Below are positions 18,203-27,953 of a DNA stretch of 64,000 nucleotides, one piece after another. The notes under the pieces are model-generated. The model was not told the DNA's origin. It saw only the letters and a program-made list of their open reading frames with translations, and searched no databases. The translations under genes and the position numbers were made by a program. This stretch comes from Kaistella antarctica (lineage in GTDB: Bacteria; Bacteroidota; Bacteroidia; Flavobacteriales; Weeksellaceae). The first letter of the stretch is position 1; each line of letters begins with the position of its first letter. Location: assembly GCF_900109615.1 (NCBI RefSeq), contig NZ_FOIX01000003.1:186001-250000 (forward strand), read 5' to 3'.

Positions 18203-19105
18203 TTATAAATTCATAAACAGTTTCGGATTAACCGGCGTGTTGTTTTTGTGAACTTCATAATGAAGATGAGGTCCCGTAGAACGACCTGTATTTCCAGATT
18301 TAGCAATCACGTCGTTTACTTTTACAACATCATTTGCTTTGACCAAAATCGCAGAAAGATGTCCGTAAAGTGTATCTAAACCGTTTCCGTGTGAAATGAT
18401 GACACAATTTCCGTAACCACCTTTTACGCCAGCGAAAATTACCTTTCCTGAGGCTGCACTTCTCACCGCTGACCCGTGAGCAACAGCGATGTCTAAACCT
18501 TTGTGAAATTTATATTGATCTTTTTCTGCAGGAGCATTATTTTGACTAAGAGTTGCTGTGTTTACAGTAGATGTAGCAGGTTTTTTAATCACATTTCCTA
18601 AACTATCTTTTATCTCAATGTATTGTGGTTCTGCTTTCAAAGGACTTATCGAAGCAAGCATTACTTTTTCAGGGAACGGATTCTTTCTTTTTCCAAATTG
18701 CGAAGAGATGTAACCATCTGTAGGGATTCCCAAAGGAACTTGCTGCAATTTGGTTTGTAAATCCATTAAATACTGGCTGTAACGATTGGTTTGTTTTGCT
18801 AAATAAACAACATTGGAAATACTGTCTTTGGCGAGCATTTCAATTTTGCCATCCGATAGATTTTTGGAAGCTAAGAAAGAATTTAACTCTCTGACGGTGT
18901 TGTCAACTAACATCAGATTGTTTTTCATCTCCAAATAATCGATGCTGTCTTTTTCGGTTTTAATGGGAACTAAGTTGACTTGATAAGATTTATCGTCTTT
19001 TTCAGCGTATAATTTACCAATGAATAAGGACTGGCCAAAAATAACCATGGCTAATATCCCTAGAATTAAATTGATATTCTTTTTACTGCTTAAGAAATTT
19101 TTCAT
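18203..19105 (-). CDS. Membrane-anchored M23 family metallopeptidase
   Basis: A 300-residue protein with an N-terminal membrane anchor (about 11-31), a helical linker (about 55-120), and a C-terminal M23/LytM domain. The zinc ligands are visible as HKGLD and HLHYEV, with the family motif GNTGRSTGPHLHYEVHKN. M23 enzymes cut peptide cross-links in peptidoglycan. With all ligands present this one is predicted to be active rather than an EnvC-type activator. It has its own -7 box and terminator, so it is monocistronic. Confidence 0.93.
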   Translation of the reverse strand: MKNFLSSKKNINLILGILAMVIFGQSLFIGKLYAEKDDKSYQVNLVPIKTEKDSIDYLEMKNNLMLVDNTVRELNSFLASKNLSDGKIEMLAKDSISNVVYLAKQTNRYSQYLMDLQTKLQQVPLGIPTDGYISSQFGKRKNPFPEKVMLASISPLKAEPQYIEIKDSLGNVIKKPATSTVNTATLSQNNAPAEKDQYKFHKGLDIAVAHGSAVRSAASGKVIFAGVKGGYGNCVIISHGNGLDTLYGHLSAILVKANDVVKVNDVIAKSGNTGRSTGPHLHYEVHKNNTPVNPKLFMNL

Positions 19106-19139
19106 TATTAAAGGCTTGGTTTTTAAAAAATTACGAGTG

Positions 19140-19147
19140 CAAATGTA
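19140..19147 (-). promoter_or_regulatory. -7 promoter box (TACATTTG) of the M23 peptidase gene
   Basis: TACATTTG on the minus strand, about 35 bases before the start codon at 19105. Confidence 0.45.
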
Positions 19148-19246
19148 TTAAATATTTTTAAAAACGATTTTTTCCAAATAAAAGTATTCAAACTCCGCCT
19201 GACATTTATTGCAAAATTATTGTTCGCAGGATTCAGAAAGCTTTAA

Positions 19247-19254
19247 TATATTTG
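19247..19254 (+). promoter_or_regulatory. -7 promoter box (TATATTTG) of gpsA
   Basis: TATATTTG lies 55 bases before the gpsA ATG. A TTG at 19220-19222 is 24 bases upstream, slightly beyond the usual spacing. Confidence 0.45.
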
Positions 19255-19309
19255 TAGTAATGATTCTCACCTGTTCAGATACTTTCGAACAGCATTTAAG
19301 TTTTTAATT

Positions 19310-20332
19310 ATGACAAAAAAGAAAGCCCCAAAATTGCAAACGAACAAAACCTCAGTTGGCGTAGTGGGAAGTGGTAGTTTTGCCACTGCAATTGTGAAAA
19401 TGTTGGTCGAAAATTGCGAAGTGGTTCACTGGTGTGTGAGAAATGAATATGTAAAAGGGGCAATCGAGCAGCGCGGACACAATCCTAATTATTTAACTTC
19501 CATTTCTTTTGATCAAAAAAAACTCAAGGTAACGACGGATATCAACGAATTGGTTTCGGCTTGTGAAGTAGTTGTATTAGCAACGCCGTCCATCTATTTG
19601 TCTGATGCCATGGATAAAATGACGTGCAACTATGAGAATAAAATTTTTGTCTCGGCAATTAAAGGAATCGTGCCGAAAGTAAATGATGTCGTGGCGCATT
19701 ATCTTCGGGATGAATTCAAAATTGGCTTCCGTAATCAGGCCGTCATCGCTGGGCCGTGTCACGCAGAGGAAGTTGCCATGGAACGACTATCTTATCTTAC
19801 AATTGCTGTGGCAGAAGACGATGTTGCAAAAATATTACACGATTTATTTTCTTCTGATTTTATTAATGTGCATTCTACCAAAGATATTTTAGGCAATGAA
19901 TACAGTGCCATTTTAAAGAATATTTACGCCGTCGGAGCCGGGATTTCCAGTGGGTTAGGGTACGGTGATAACTTCACCGCCGTTTTCGTTTCTAACGCTG
20001 TTCGTGAAATGGAAATTTTCCTAGAAGCAGTTTATGAAGTTCCGCGTGATGTTAATGAAAGCGCCTATCTCGGCGATTTATTGGTAACCGCTTATTCATT
20101 GTTTTCCAGAAATCGAAATTTAGGAAATCTCATCGGAAAAGGATATACGGTGAAATCAGCCATTCAGTCGATGAATATGGTTGCAGAGGGATATTACGCT
20201 GCAGATTCAGTCTATCATACAGCGAAAAAGAAGAAATTGGAAACACCAATAATTGATACGATTTACCGTATTCTGTACGAAGAAAAAAATGCAGAAACTG
20301 AATTTAAAAAATTGACTTTACTCCTCAGCTAA
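19310..20332 (+). CDS. gpsA: NAD(P)H-dependent glycerol-3-phosphate dehydrogenase
   Basis: A 340-residue enzyme. The N-terminal Rossmann motif is GVVGSGSFATAI. Typical GpsA segments follow: VSAIKGI (usually TKGI), AGPCHAEEV, the catalytic lysine region GNEYSAILKNIYAVGAGIS, and NFTAVFVSNAVREM. It reduces dihydroxyacetone phosphate to sn-glycerol 3-phosphate, the backbone precursor of phospholipids. Its TAA shares a base with the ATG of the hemolysin III gene, so the two are translationally coupled. Confidence 0.94.
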   Translation: MTKKKAPKLQTNKTSVGVVGSGSFATAIVKMLVENCEVVHWCVRNEYVKGAIEQRGHNPNYLTSISFDQKKLKVTTDINELVSACEVVVLATPSIYLSDAMDKMTCNYENKIFVSAIKGIVPKVNDVVAHYLRDEFKIGFRNQAVIAGPCHAEEVAMERLSYLTIAVAEDDVAKILHDLFSSDFINVHSTKDILGNEYSAILKNIYAVGAGISSGLGYGDNFTAVFVSNAVREMEIFLEAVYEVPRDVNESAYLGDLLVTAYSLFSRNRNLGNLIGKGYTVKSAIQSMNMVAEGYYAADSVYHTAKKKKLETPIIDTIYRILYEEKNAETEFKKLTLLLS

Positions 20333-21000
20333 TGAAGCCCGAGACTAAATATCCCATTCATACTTATTCTAATTTAGAAGAAAAATTGAACGTGTGGTCT
20401 CATTTTTTAGGTTTAATACTGAGTGTAATCGGCTTGGTATTGTTGATTTTCAGAGCGCTCGAGCTGGAGAATATCTGGGCAATAATAAGCTTTCCAATTT
20501 TTGGGTTGAGTATGATTATTCTTTATTTAGCCTCCACGCTTTACCACTATTCTGAAAATCCTATAATAAGATATCGACTTAATATCTTCGATCATGCTGC
20601 GATTTATGTCTTGATTGCGGGCAGTTATACGCCATTTGTGTTGGTTTCATTAAATGGAACAGAAGGGTATGTCATCTTCTCAATTGTTTGGAGCATCGCC
20701 TTAGTCGGAATTATTTTCAAAATTTTCTACACGGGTCGGTTTGATATTCTATCGACCATTCTTTACCTCGCCATGGGTTGGCTGATTATTTTCAGTTCCA
20801 AAAGTTTACTGCAGAGTCTTGATTTTAATGGGTTGCTTTGGTTAATCTCGGGCGGAATAGCCTACACCATCGGTGCAATTTTATACAGTATTAATAAACT
20901 GAAACTGAACCACGCCATTTTTCACCTCTTCGTTTTACTCGGAACTTTCTGTCATTTTATTTCGGTTTATTTTTATGTAATCCCGAATTCTGCTCTTTAA
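20332..21000 (+). CDS. Hemolysin III / PAQR-family membrane protein
   Basis: 222 residues with seven predicted membrane helices. The family's metal-site residues are visible: a serine plus histidine in ASTLYHYS, NIFDHAAIYVLIAGSYTPF, and a late pair HAIFHLFVLLGTFCHF. The HlyIII (YqfA/TrhA) branch of PAQR proteins is linked to membrane-fluidity or fatty-acid homeostasis in bacteria, and true haemolysis is doubtful. Overlap of one base with gpsA indicates an operon, which fits a shared theme of membrane lipid supply. Confidence 0.9.
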   Translation: MKPETKYPIHTYSNLEEKLNVWSHFLGLILSVIGLVLLIFRALELENIWAIISFPIFGLSMIILYLASTLYHYSENPIIRYRLNIFDHAAIYVLIAGSYTPFVLVSLNGTEGYVIFSIVWSIALVGIIFKIFYTGRFDILSTILYLAMGWLIIFSSKSLLQSLDFNGLLWLISGGIAYTIGAILYSINKLKLNHAIFHLFVLLGTFCHFISVYFYVIPNSAL

Positions 21001-21144
21001 GACTAGGCTTTCAATTATCTTCTTTATATTGTACTAATCATGTTTAAAGCGTGGTTGAATCTTTAGTTGAAGTTAATTTTAACAAACCTTATTCGTTCTA
21101 GAATAAAAGTTTTCCCGAAATTCGTCATTATAAAATATAGAAAT

Positions 21145-22650
21145 ATGCCTACCTCAGCCAATCATAAACCTCTTCAAGCTCACTACGATGTCGTCTTAAT
21201 CGGTGGTGGAATTATGAGTGCCACACTCGGAACATTGCTTCACGAACTAGATCCCAATCTCAAAATTATTATTTTCGAACGACTCGGTCGATTTGCCCGT
21301 GAAAGTTCGGCCGCCTGGAATAATGCTGGGACAGGGCATTCTGCTTTTTGTGAACTTAATTATACGCCCCAAAGAGAAGATGGCTCCATCGATATTTCTA
21401 AAGCAGAAGTTATTGCAGAACAGTTTGAAATTTCAAAACAGTTTTGGTCTTATTTGATTTCTAAAAATTATATCGATAATCCCAAAGATTTTATTAATTC
21501 CTGTCCGCACATGAGTTTGGTTTTTGGCAAAGGAGATTCTGAGTTTTTACGAAAGCGCCATGCAAAAATGATTCAGTCACATTTGTTTAAAGGAATGGAA
21601 TTTTCGGTTGATCACGACCAACTTCGAGAATGGATTCCTTTAATAATGAGCAAAAGAAAAGAGACAGAAGTTCTCGCAGCCACTAAAATGGATTTAGGAA
21701 CCGATGTGAATTTCGGCACATTAACCCGAAAAATGGGTCGCTTTTTAGCCGAAGATTCTAATGTTGATGTTTACTTATATCACGATGTGAAAGATATTGA
21801 TCCACGACCAGATGATAAATGGTGGTTGAAAGTGAAAGACCGCTTGCATCAAAAATCGTCTGAAATCACCGCCGATTTTGTTTTTATTGGAGCTGGTGGT
21901 TATGCACTTCCCTTGCTCGACAGTACTGATATTCCCGAGAGTGAAGGCTATGGTGGGTTTCCGGTTTCTGGCGAATGGCTCGTAACGCACAACCCAGAGT
22001 TGATTGCAAAGCACCAGACAAAAGTTTACACGCTAGCTGGCGTAGATGCGCCGCCGATGAGCGTTCCCCATTTAGATTTAAGGATTATTGACGGTCAGAA
22101 AGCTTTGTTGTTTGGACCATTTGCCGGTTTTTCAACCAAGTTTTTAAAAGAAGGCAGTTACCTCGATTTACCCGAAAGTGTGAATATGAAAAACATCAGA
22201 TCGCTGTTTGGCGCTTGGTGGCACAATTTACCTTTAACCAAATATCTGGTACAACAAGTCGCGATGACCAAAGTGCAGCGAATGCAGCATTTAAGGGAGT
22301 TTGTAAAAGATGCTAAAGAAGAAGACTGGCAATTAAAGATTGCAGGACAAAGAGTTCAAATCATCAAAAAAAACGCCGAAGAAGGTGGTAAATTAGAATT
22401 CGGGACAGAAGTCGTGGTGAATAAAAGTGGAACCATTGCTTCTCTCTTGGGTGCTTCGCCGGGAGCTTCTACCGCAGCATTTGCCATGCTTCAGGTTTTA
22501 GAAAAATGTTTTCCAGATAAAGTTGAGAACGAGTGGAAAGAAAAGTTGATTGAAATCATTCCGACCTATGGTCAAAAGCTATCTGAAAATCCCGACCTTA
22601 CAGAGCAGAGTAGAAAGTACACCAAAGAGAAACTCGAACTCGATTATTAA
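21145..22650 (+). CDS. mqo: Malate:quinone oxidoreductase
   Basis: 501 residues from the ATG at 21145. The frame stays open to a TTG at 21067, but the FAD-binding fold begins shortly after this ATG (YDVVLIGGGIMSATLG). Other Mqo signatures are GRFARESSAAWNNAGTGHSA, LNYTPQ, FGPFAGFSTKFLKEGSY and LLGASPGASTAAFAM. The peripheral membrane enzyme oxidises malate to oxaloacetate and passes electrons to quinone, replacing or supplementing soluble malate dehydrogenase in the TCA cycle. About 140 bases separate it from the hemolysin III gene, so it may have its own promoter. Confidence 0.95.
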   Translation: MPTSANHKPLQAHYDVVLIGGGIMSATLGTLLHELDPNLKIIIFERLGRFARESSAAWNNAGTGHSAFCELNYTPQREDGSIDISKAEVIAEQFEISKQFWSYLISKNYIDNPKDFINSCPHMSLVFGKGDSEFLRKRHAKMIQSHLFKGMEFSVDHDQLREWIPLIMSKRKETEVLAATKMDLGTDVNFGTLTRKMGRFLAEDSNVDVYLYHDVKDIDPRPDDKWWLKVKDRLHQKSSEITADFVFIGAGGYALPLLDSTDIPESEGYGGFPVSGEWLVTHNPELIAKHQTKVYTLAGVDAPPMSVPHLDLRIIDGQKALLFGPFAGFSTKFLKEGSYLDLPESVNMKNIRSLFGAWWHNLPLTKYLVQQVAMTKVQRMQHLREFVKDAKEEDWQLKIAGQRVQIIKKNAEEGGKLEFGTEVVVNKSGTIASLLGASPGASTAAFAMLQVLEKCFPDKVENEWKEKLIEIIPTYGQKLSENPDLTEQSRKYTKEKLELDY

Positions 22651-22676
22651 AATATACCGACGCAACATTGTTTAAA

Positions 22677-23066
22677 ATGACAACCATTACCAAACCCAAA
22701 ATTTCGCAAGAACTTCTGGAAGCTCTTCAACCCAAAGTGGAGATTGAAAAGCAGGTGATCGTGCACTGTTGTTTCCCCAGAACAATGTTTTCAGATATGC
22801 TGATTCGGATTTGGTCCTCTACTTTTTTACTTGATGAAAGTTTGCAGCATAAGAGCACTTTAATTCACCACGAGAATATTTCACTATTCCCATATTGGAC
22901 GGAAGTTCCACCCATGAAGGATTATTGGTTTACGTTGGTTTTTTCTGGGTTGCCCAAAGAATGCAAGACTTTCGATTTAAAAGAAGAGATTCCGGAAGAT
23001 GGTGGATTTTGGGTCAAGAACATTAAGAGAAATACCACTGATGTTTATAAAGTAAAAATTAATTAA
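22677..23066 (+). CDS. Conserved hypothetical cytoplasmic protein
   Basis: 129 residues from the ATG at 22677; a TTG three codons earlier is less likely. I do not recognise a named domain. There is no signal peptide or membrane segment. The C-terminal half (FTLVFSGLPKECKTFDLKEE, then GGFWVKNIKRNTTDVYKVKI) has an alternating strand-like pattern ending in the RNxTDVYxVxI type of motif found in several uncharacterised Bacteroidota proteins. Two adjacent cysteines occur early (IVHCCFPR). It lies 26 bases after mqo and 1 base before the next gene, so it is probably cotranscribed. Confidence 0.65.
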   Translation: MTTITKPKISQELLEALQPKVEIEKQVIVHCCFPRTMFSDMLIRIWSSTFLLDESLQHKSTLIHHENISLFPYWTEVPPMKDYWFTLVFSGLPKECKTFDLKEEIPEDGGFWVKNIKRNTTDVYKVKIN

Positions 23067-23067
23067 A

Positions 23068-23556
23068 ATGAAAAATATTTATTTTCTCCTGCTGATTCCT
23101 TTTTTATTTGGAAGTTGTGATACGCGTTATAAGTCTCGCTATACAGCCGTTCCGTTAAGCAAAATGAGCGTAGAAAGAAAAGCGGTTGCCATGGATTTTG
23201 TTGAAGCCTATATAAATAAATGCGATAATAAAGACTATTCTGAATTTGAAGGTTTCAATATTTCCAAGAAATTTCAGGCAAAACTATCAGCAGACTCTTT
23301 GAAGAGAAGTTGTAATTATCTTCATTACAAAAATGGTAAAATAAAAGTTGAAAAATTGGTTTCTGCTCACACTACTAAATCTCCTAAAGATTTTTTGGAT
23401 GTTTTAAATTTTAAAATTACCACAGAAAAAAGTACAACACCAGTTTATTTGCACCTCGGCATGTACCGTGATCAAAATTTTATAGAGATGCCTTTTTATG
23501 TTTCTGCTGATGAAAGCCATTATGAATCCGTCAGAAAGAAATATATTAAAAAATGA
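23068..23556 (+). CDS. Hypothetical lipoprotein
   Basis: 162 residues with a lipoprotein signal peptide ending in the lipobox FGSC (Cys17). The mature part is lysine-rich and mixed alpha/beta, with an acidic helix (AVAMDFVEAYINKCDNKDYSEF) and no recognised domain. It is preceded at one base by the gene at 22677 and overlaps the next lipoprotein by 4 bases (ATGA), so the three form an operon. Function unknown. Confidence 0.65.
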   Translation: MKNIYFLLLIPFLFGSCDTRYKSRYTAVPLSKMSVERKAVAMDFVEAYINKCDNKDYSEFEGFNISKKFQAKLSADSLKRSCNYLHYKNGKIKVEKLVSAHTTKSPKDFLDVLNFKITTEKSTTPVYLHLGMYRDQNFIEMPFYVSADESHYESVRKKYIKK

Positions 23557-24170
23557 AAAAGTTCTTTATTTTAATGGTTGGTCTGTTGTTGACTTCCTGT
23601 GCGTCACAGTCAAAAACAGCCCTGATTTCTGAGATTCAAAAATTTCAGAAAGATTTGAACGCCGAGTTCACCAATCCGAAAAAAACGCCTTTACGAGGAG
23701 ATAATTTCACCAAATTCACAGAGCATCCGTTCTTCCCCGCGAATTTAAAATATCGGGTTTCTGCAAAACTGACCAAAACTGAAAATGCAGTTCCCTTTGA
23801 AATTGAGACTTCTTCCGGCAGGACAAAACCTTACCAAGAGTACGGGAAAGCCAGATTTATTTTAGATGGTCAGGAATTAACTTTAACAATTTATCAAAGT
23901 CTGGGTTTAATGAAGCAAGCCGGTTACGAAGATTATCTTTTTCTCCTTTTTCGAGATGCCACCAATGAAATAGAAACGTACGGCGGCGGTAAATACATGG
24001 ACTTAAAAATTCCTAAAGGTGATACCATTATTTTAGATTTCAACAAATCCTATCATCCACTTTGTGCGTATAATGCCTACGATTACAGTTGTCCGATTGT
24101 TCCCGCTGAGAATTTTCTGCCAGTAAGAATTGAAGCAGGCGTAATGTATGAAGACGTGTACCATGACTAA
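23553..24170 (+). CDS. DUF1684 family lipoprotein
   Basis: 205 residues with the lipobox LTSC (Cys16). The DUF1684 signature is near the C-terminus: LFRDATNEIETYGGGKYMDL, DFNKSYHPLCAYN, then YSCPIVPAENFLPVRIEAGV. The family is widespread in Bacteroidota and Actinobacteria, with a beta-rich fold and no known activity. It overlaps the preceding lipoprotein by 4 bases. Confidence 0.85.
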   Translation: MKKFFILMVGLLLTSCASQSKTALISEIQKFQKDLNAEFTNPKKTPLRGDNFTKFTEHPFFPANLKYRVSAKLTKTENAVPFEIETSSGRTKPYQEYGKARFILDGQELTLTIYQSLGLMKQAGYEDYLFLLFRDATNEIETYGGGKYMDLKIPKGDTIILDFNKSYHPLCAYNAYDYSCPIVPAENFLPVRIEAGVMYEDVYHD

Positions 24171-24199
24171 AATAGGTAGTAAAATCTCACGGTAAATTT

Positions 24200-24207
24200 T
24201 AGGTTTG
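24200..24207 (+). promoter_or_regulatory. -7 promoter box (TAGGTTTG) before the SDR gene
   Basis: TAGGTTTG matches TAnnTTTG and lies 43 bases before the ATG at 24251. No -33 TTG at the right distance was seen. Confidence 0.35.
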
Positions 24208-24250
24208 GCTCGATACTTCCTTTCTTTTTTGTAACAATTAAAGTCATGTT

Positions 24251-25060
24251 ATGGAAATTTCTCTTAAAAATCAAGTCGCCATCATCACAGGTTCGTCCAG
24301 TGGAATAGGAGCCGGAATTGCGCAATCAATGGCGGAATCTGGTGCAACCGTGGTGATCAATTATCCGTCGGAAAGTTCTTTGGATAAAGCAACTGCGGTT
24401 TTAAAAGAAATCACTGATAATGGTGGAATGGGAATGGTTTGCCAATGCGATGTTTCCAAAGAAGATGAAGTTATTATCATGTTTCAGAGCGTGATCAAGA
24501 AGTTCGGAACTGTCGATATTTTGGTTAATAATGCCGGAATCCAAAAAGATTCTAAATTTACTGAGATGACTTTGGATCAGTGGAATGCCGTGATCGGCGT
24601 TAATTTAACAGGACAGTTTTTGTGTGCGCGAGAAGCAATTAAGGAATTTCTAAGGAGAGGAATCGATCTAACTCGATCCGTAGCTTGCGGCAAAATCATT
24701 CATATTTCTTCTGTTCATGAGCTTATTCCCTGGGCAGGTCATGCCAATTACGCCTCGAGTAAAGGTGCGATCAAAATGCTAATGCAGACTTTAGCGCAAG
24801 AATATGGAGCCGATAAGATCAGGGTGAATTCCATTTGTCCCGGCGCGATTCAAACTTCTATTAATAAAAATGCCTGGCAAACAACTGAGGAACTGAATTC
24901 TTTGCTAACTTTAATTCCGTATAATCGGATTGGTCAACCGCAAGATATTGGCAATTTAGCGGTTTTTTTAGCCAGCGATATGGCTGATTATATTACGGGC
25001 GCCAGTATTTTTATCGATGGTGGAATGACGACTTTTGAAAGTTTTTCTGAAAATGGCTAA
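24251..25060 (+). CDS. SDR-family oxidoreductase, glucose 1-dehydrogenase-like
   Basis: A 269-residue classical short-chain dehydrogenase. The nucleotide-binding motif is TGSSSGIGAGIA, NNAG follows at about 96-99, the catalytic serine lies in ISSVHELIPWAGHANYASSK (S, then Tyr-x-x-x-Lys), and the ending DYITGASIFIDGGMT is standard. The VHE.IPW motif is typical of glucose 1-dehydrogenases, which oxidise beta-D-glucose with NAD(P)+. SDR substrate assignments are weak. Supporting context is a glucosidase-like gene 196 bases downstream on the same strand. Confidence 0.85.
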   Translation: MEISLKNQVAIITGSSSGIGAGIAQSMAESGATVVINYPSESSLDKATAVLKEITDNGGMGMVCQCDVSKEDEVIIMFQSVIKKFGTVDILVNNAGIQKDSKFTEMTLDQWNAVIGVNLTGQFLCAREAIKEFLRRGIDLTRSVACGKIIHISSVHELIPWAGHANYASSKGAIKMLMQTLAQEYGADKIRVNSICPGAIQTSINKNAWQTTEELNSLLTLIPYNRIGQPQDIGNLAVFLASDMADYITGASIFIDGGMTTFESFSENG

Positions 25061-25069
25061 TTCTTTTTG

Positions 25070-25190
25070 GGCGCCAATCTCCATCTTCCATTCCCGCTTT
25101 TTTAGTATTGCAAAAGACTGTTTTTGTAATTGAAGATTTTGTAAGGCAATACTAAAAAGAGCTTCATTCAAGCCGGGGCGCGGATTTTAG
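25070..25190 (-). repeat. Palindromic interspersed element between the SDR and glucosidase genes
   Basis: An inverted repeat links 25096-25111 (GC, six T, AGTATTGC) and 25146-25162, with partial pairing inside the loop. The outer flanks carry CCCCG followed by TTGAA on the minus strand. This layout (CCCCG, GAA, T-run, loop, A-run, G-rich flank) resembles the element at 61766, so I read them as two members of one family. It may also end the SDR transcript. Confidence 0.5.
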
Positions 25191-25256
25191 CTAGACTCGC
25201 AAACTTTTTTTAGTAGAAGTTTTCGTAAATAATAAATCCCTTTAAATTCAAATAAG

Positions 25257-27932
25257 ATGATTGAAGAGAATAAAAGATTACCCGATATCGCTTGGAAAAA
25301 GTGGGGTCCCTACGTTAGCAATCGCGAATGGGGCTTGGTTCGCGAGGATTATAGCGCCAATGGTGACGCCTGGAATTATACCAATCACGATACTGCCGAA
25401 GCAAAAACTTATCGTTGGGGAGAAGAAGGGATTTGCGGAATATCCGATGATATGCAGCTGTTGGTTTTCTCTTTAGGTCTTTGGAATAAAAAAGACAAGA
25501 TGGTCAAAGAGCGATTTTTCGGTTTGACCAACGGGCAGGGAAATCACGGCGAAGACGTAAAGGAATATTACTATTATTTAGACAATACGCCGACTCATTC
25601 TTATATGAAGATGCTCTACAAGTATCCACAGAATGCTTTTCCATATGAAGAATTATTAGAAAAAAATGCAGAGGCTGGGAAAGAAAATCCTGAATATGAA
25701 CTAATCGATACGGGGGTTTTTGACCAAAATGAATACTTTGATATATTTATAGAATACGCGAAATCTTCACCTGAAGATATTTTAATTAAAGTTACGGTTA
25801 CCAATAAATCAGCTATAGATGCACCTTTAATTTTATTGCCGACGATTTGGTTTCGGAATTCCTGGAGTTGGGGTTATGATTATTACCGCCCTCAATTGAA
25901 CGCCAATAATTCTTCGCAAATTGCCATTGATCACAAGGAATTAGCTGTAAAAAATTTCTATGCAAAACAATCTTCTGATGTTTTGTTTTGCGACAATGAA
26001 ACCAACAATAAACGATTATTCAATTCTGCAAATGCTGGAAAGTTTTGCAAAGATGGAATTAATGATTTTATAATTAATGGAAATAATAAAGCAGTCAATT
26101 CGGGAAAAACGGGAACGAAGGCCTCCTTCGTTATTGATGAAGTAATCGCTGGAAAAACCACTCAGGTTTTCGAATTCAGATTATGCGATCAAGATTTAGC
26201 AAAACCTTTTCAGGATTTTGAAGAAATATTTTCCGAAAGAAAAACCGAAGCTGATGATTATTACAAAGATTTGCAAAAAGGAATTTTAAACGATGATGAA
26301 AAGCTGGTTCAAAGACAAGCATTTGCGGGAATGTTGTGGAGTAAGCAATTCTATCATTACAGTGTTGAGAAGTGGTTAAAAGGTGATCCTGCCGAGATTC
26401 CGCCACCGAAATCCCGCAGGAATATCCGAAACACAGAATGGGAGAATTTCAATTCTATGAATATTATTTCGATGCCGGATAAGTGGGAATATCCTTGGTT
26501 TGCGACTTGGGATCTGGCTTTTCATACCTTAAGTTTTGCCATCATCGATTCTGATTTCGCCAAACAACAATTGAAACTGCTAACGCTCGAATGGTTTATG
26601 CATCCGAATGGCCAACTTCCTGCGTATGAATGGAATTTCAGTGATGTAAATCCGCCCGTTCATGCTTGGGCAGCATTTCGCGTTTTTAAAATTGATGAAG
26701 TTAAAAACGGCAAACCAGATTTACTGTTTTTAGAGGGAGTCTTTCAAAAACTCCTGATGAACTTCACTTGGTGGGTCAATAAAAAAGACCACAACGGCAA
26801 CAGCGTTTTCTCTGGTGGATTTTTAGGTTTAGACAATATCGGTATTTTTGATCGCAGCGAAAATTTACCCTTTGGTGAAGATTTAGAACAAGCCGACGCC
26901 ACAAGTTGGATGGCCATGTTCTCGCTCAACATGATGAGAATCGCCATGGAACTGGCTTTGTATAATGAAGTCTATGAAGATATGGCGACAAAGTTCTTTG
27001 AACATTTCCTGCATATCGCCCATGCTTTAGATTGCATGTGCGAAAGTGAATTTGGACTTTGGGATGAAGAAGATCAATTTTTTTACGACGCAATTTCTTT
27101 AAAAGATGGAACAAATAAACTTTTGAAAATCCGGACTATTGTTGGTTTAATTCCCATGTATGCTGTAGAAGTTATTGATGATGAAATGCTGGACAAACTT
27201 CCAAAATTTAAAGAGCGAATGGACTGGTTTTTAAAAAACAAACCAGAACTGGCAGCATTAGTTTCCCATTGGGAAGTAAAAGGCGAGGATTCTAAACATT
27301 TGCTTTCTTTGTTGAGAGGTCATCGGTTGAAGAAACTTCTAGAGAGAATGCTCAATGAAAAAGAGTTTTTGAGCGATTATGGCGTTCGTGCTTTATCAAA
27401 GGAATATGAAGAAAATCCTTTTCATATTAATTTAGATGGAACTGATTATAAGGTGAAATATCTGCCGGCAGAAAGTGACAGTTATATGTTTGGCGGCAAC
27501 AGCAATTGGCGTGGTCCTATTTGGTTTCCGGTTAATTTTCTGATTATAGAAAGTCTGCAACGTTTCTTTTTTTATTATAGTCCAGATTTTAAAATTGAAT
27601 GTCCGACTGGTAGCGGCATCTATTTGAATTTAAATGAAATTGCAGAGTTTTTGGGAAAACGATTATCTAATATTTTCCTGAAAGATGAAAATGGAAAACG
27701 CGCTTTCAATGGACAATATCCAAGGTTTCAAGAAGATGAAGATTTTAAGGATTATATTTTATTTTATGAATATTTTCACGGCGACACTGGCCGTGGAGTA
27801 GGATCGTCACACCAAACTGGCTGGACAGGTCTCATTGCAAAAATTCTGCAACCACGCTTTCAAGAAATGAAGCTGGTACAAGCGCAGACCGAAACACCAA
27901 AGAAGGCTGGTGTGAAAGTTGATGGCAAATAA
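25257..27932 (+). CDS. GH63/MGH1-like glycoside hydrolase
   Basis: An 891-residue cytoplasmic protein without signal peptide. It resembles the glucosidase (GH63, mannosyl-oligosaccharide glucosidase / mannosylglycerate hydrolase-like) group: N-terminal beta sandwich (about 1-330) with WNYTNHDTAEAKTYRWGEEG, then an (alpha/alpha)6 barrel with PWFATWDLAFHTLSFAIIDS, LPAYEWNFSDVNPPVHAWA, GGNSNWRGPIWFPVNFLIIE and GDTGRGVGSSHQTGWTGLI. The likely substrate is an alpha-glucoside or a glycosylated compatible solute. Specificity cannot be read. It lies downstream of a glucose-dehydrogenase-like gene and close to a glucan phosphorylase homolog, suggesting glucan or disaccharide turnover. Confidence 0.85.
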   Translation: MIEENKRLPDIAWKKWGPYVSNREWGLVREDYSANGDAWNYTNHDTAEAKTYRWGEEGICGISDDMQLLVFSLGLWNKKDKMVKERFFGLTNGQGNHGEDVKEYYYYLDNTPTHSYMKMLYKYPQNAFPYEELLEKNAEAGKENPEYELIDTGVFDQNEYFDIFIEYAKSSPEDILIKVTVTNKSAIDAPLILLPTIWFRNSWSWGYDYYRPQLNANNSSQIAIDHKELAVKNFYAKQSSDVLFCDNETNNKRLFNSANAGKFCKDGINDFIINGNNKAVNSGKTGTKASFVIDEVIAGKTTQVFEFRLCDQDLAKPFQDFEEIFSERKTEADDYYKDLQKGILNDDEKLVQRQAFAGMLWSKQFYHYSVEKWLKGDPAEIPPPKSRRNIRNTEWENFNSMNIISMPDKWEYPWFATWDLAFHTLSFAIIDSDFAKQQLKLLTLEWFMHPNGQLPAYEWNFSDVNPPVHAWAAFRVFKIDEVKNGKPDLLFLEGVFQKLLMNFTWWVNKKDHNGNSVFSGGFLGLDNIGIFDRSENLPFGEDLEQADATSWMAMFSLNMMRIAMELALYNEVYEDMATKFFEHFLHIAHALDCMCESEFGLWDEEDQFFYDAISLKDGTNKLLKIRTIVGLIPMYAVEVIDDEMLDKLPKFKERMDWFLKNKPELAALVSHWEVKGEDSKHLLSLLRGHRLKKLLERMLNEKEFLSDYGVRALSKEYEENPFHINLDGTDYKVKYLPAESDSYMFGGNSNWRGPIWFPVNFLIIESLQRFFFYYSPDFKIECPTGSGIYLNLNEIAEFLGKRLSNIFLKDENGKRAFNGQYPRFQEDEDFKDYILFYEYFHGDTGRGVGSSHQTGWTGLIAKILQPRFQEMKLVQAQTETPKKAGVKVDGK

Positions 27933-27953
27933 CAAACATTAAATCTTAAAATT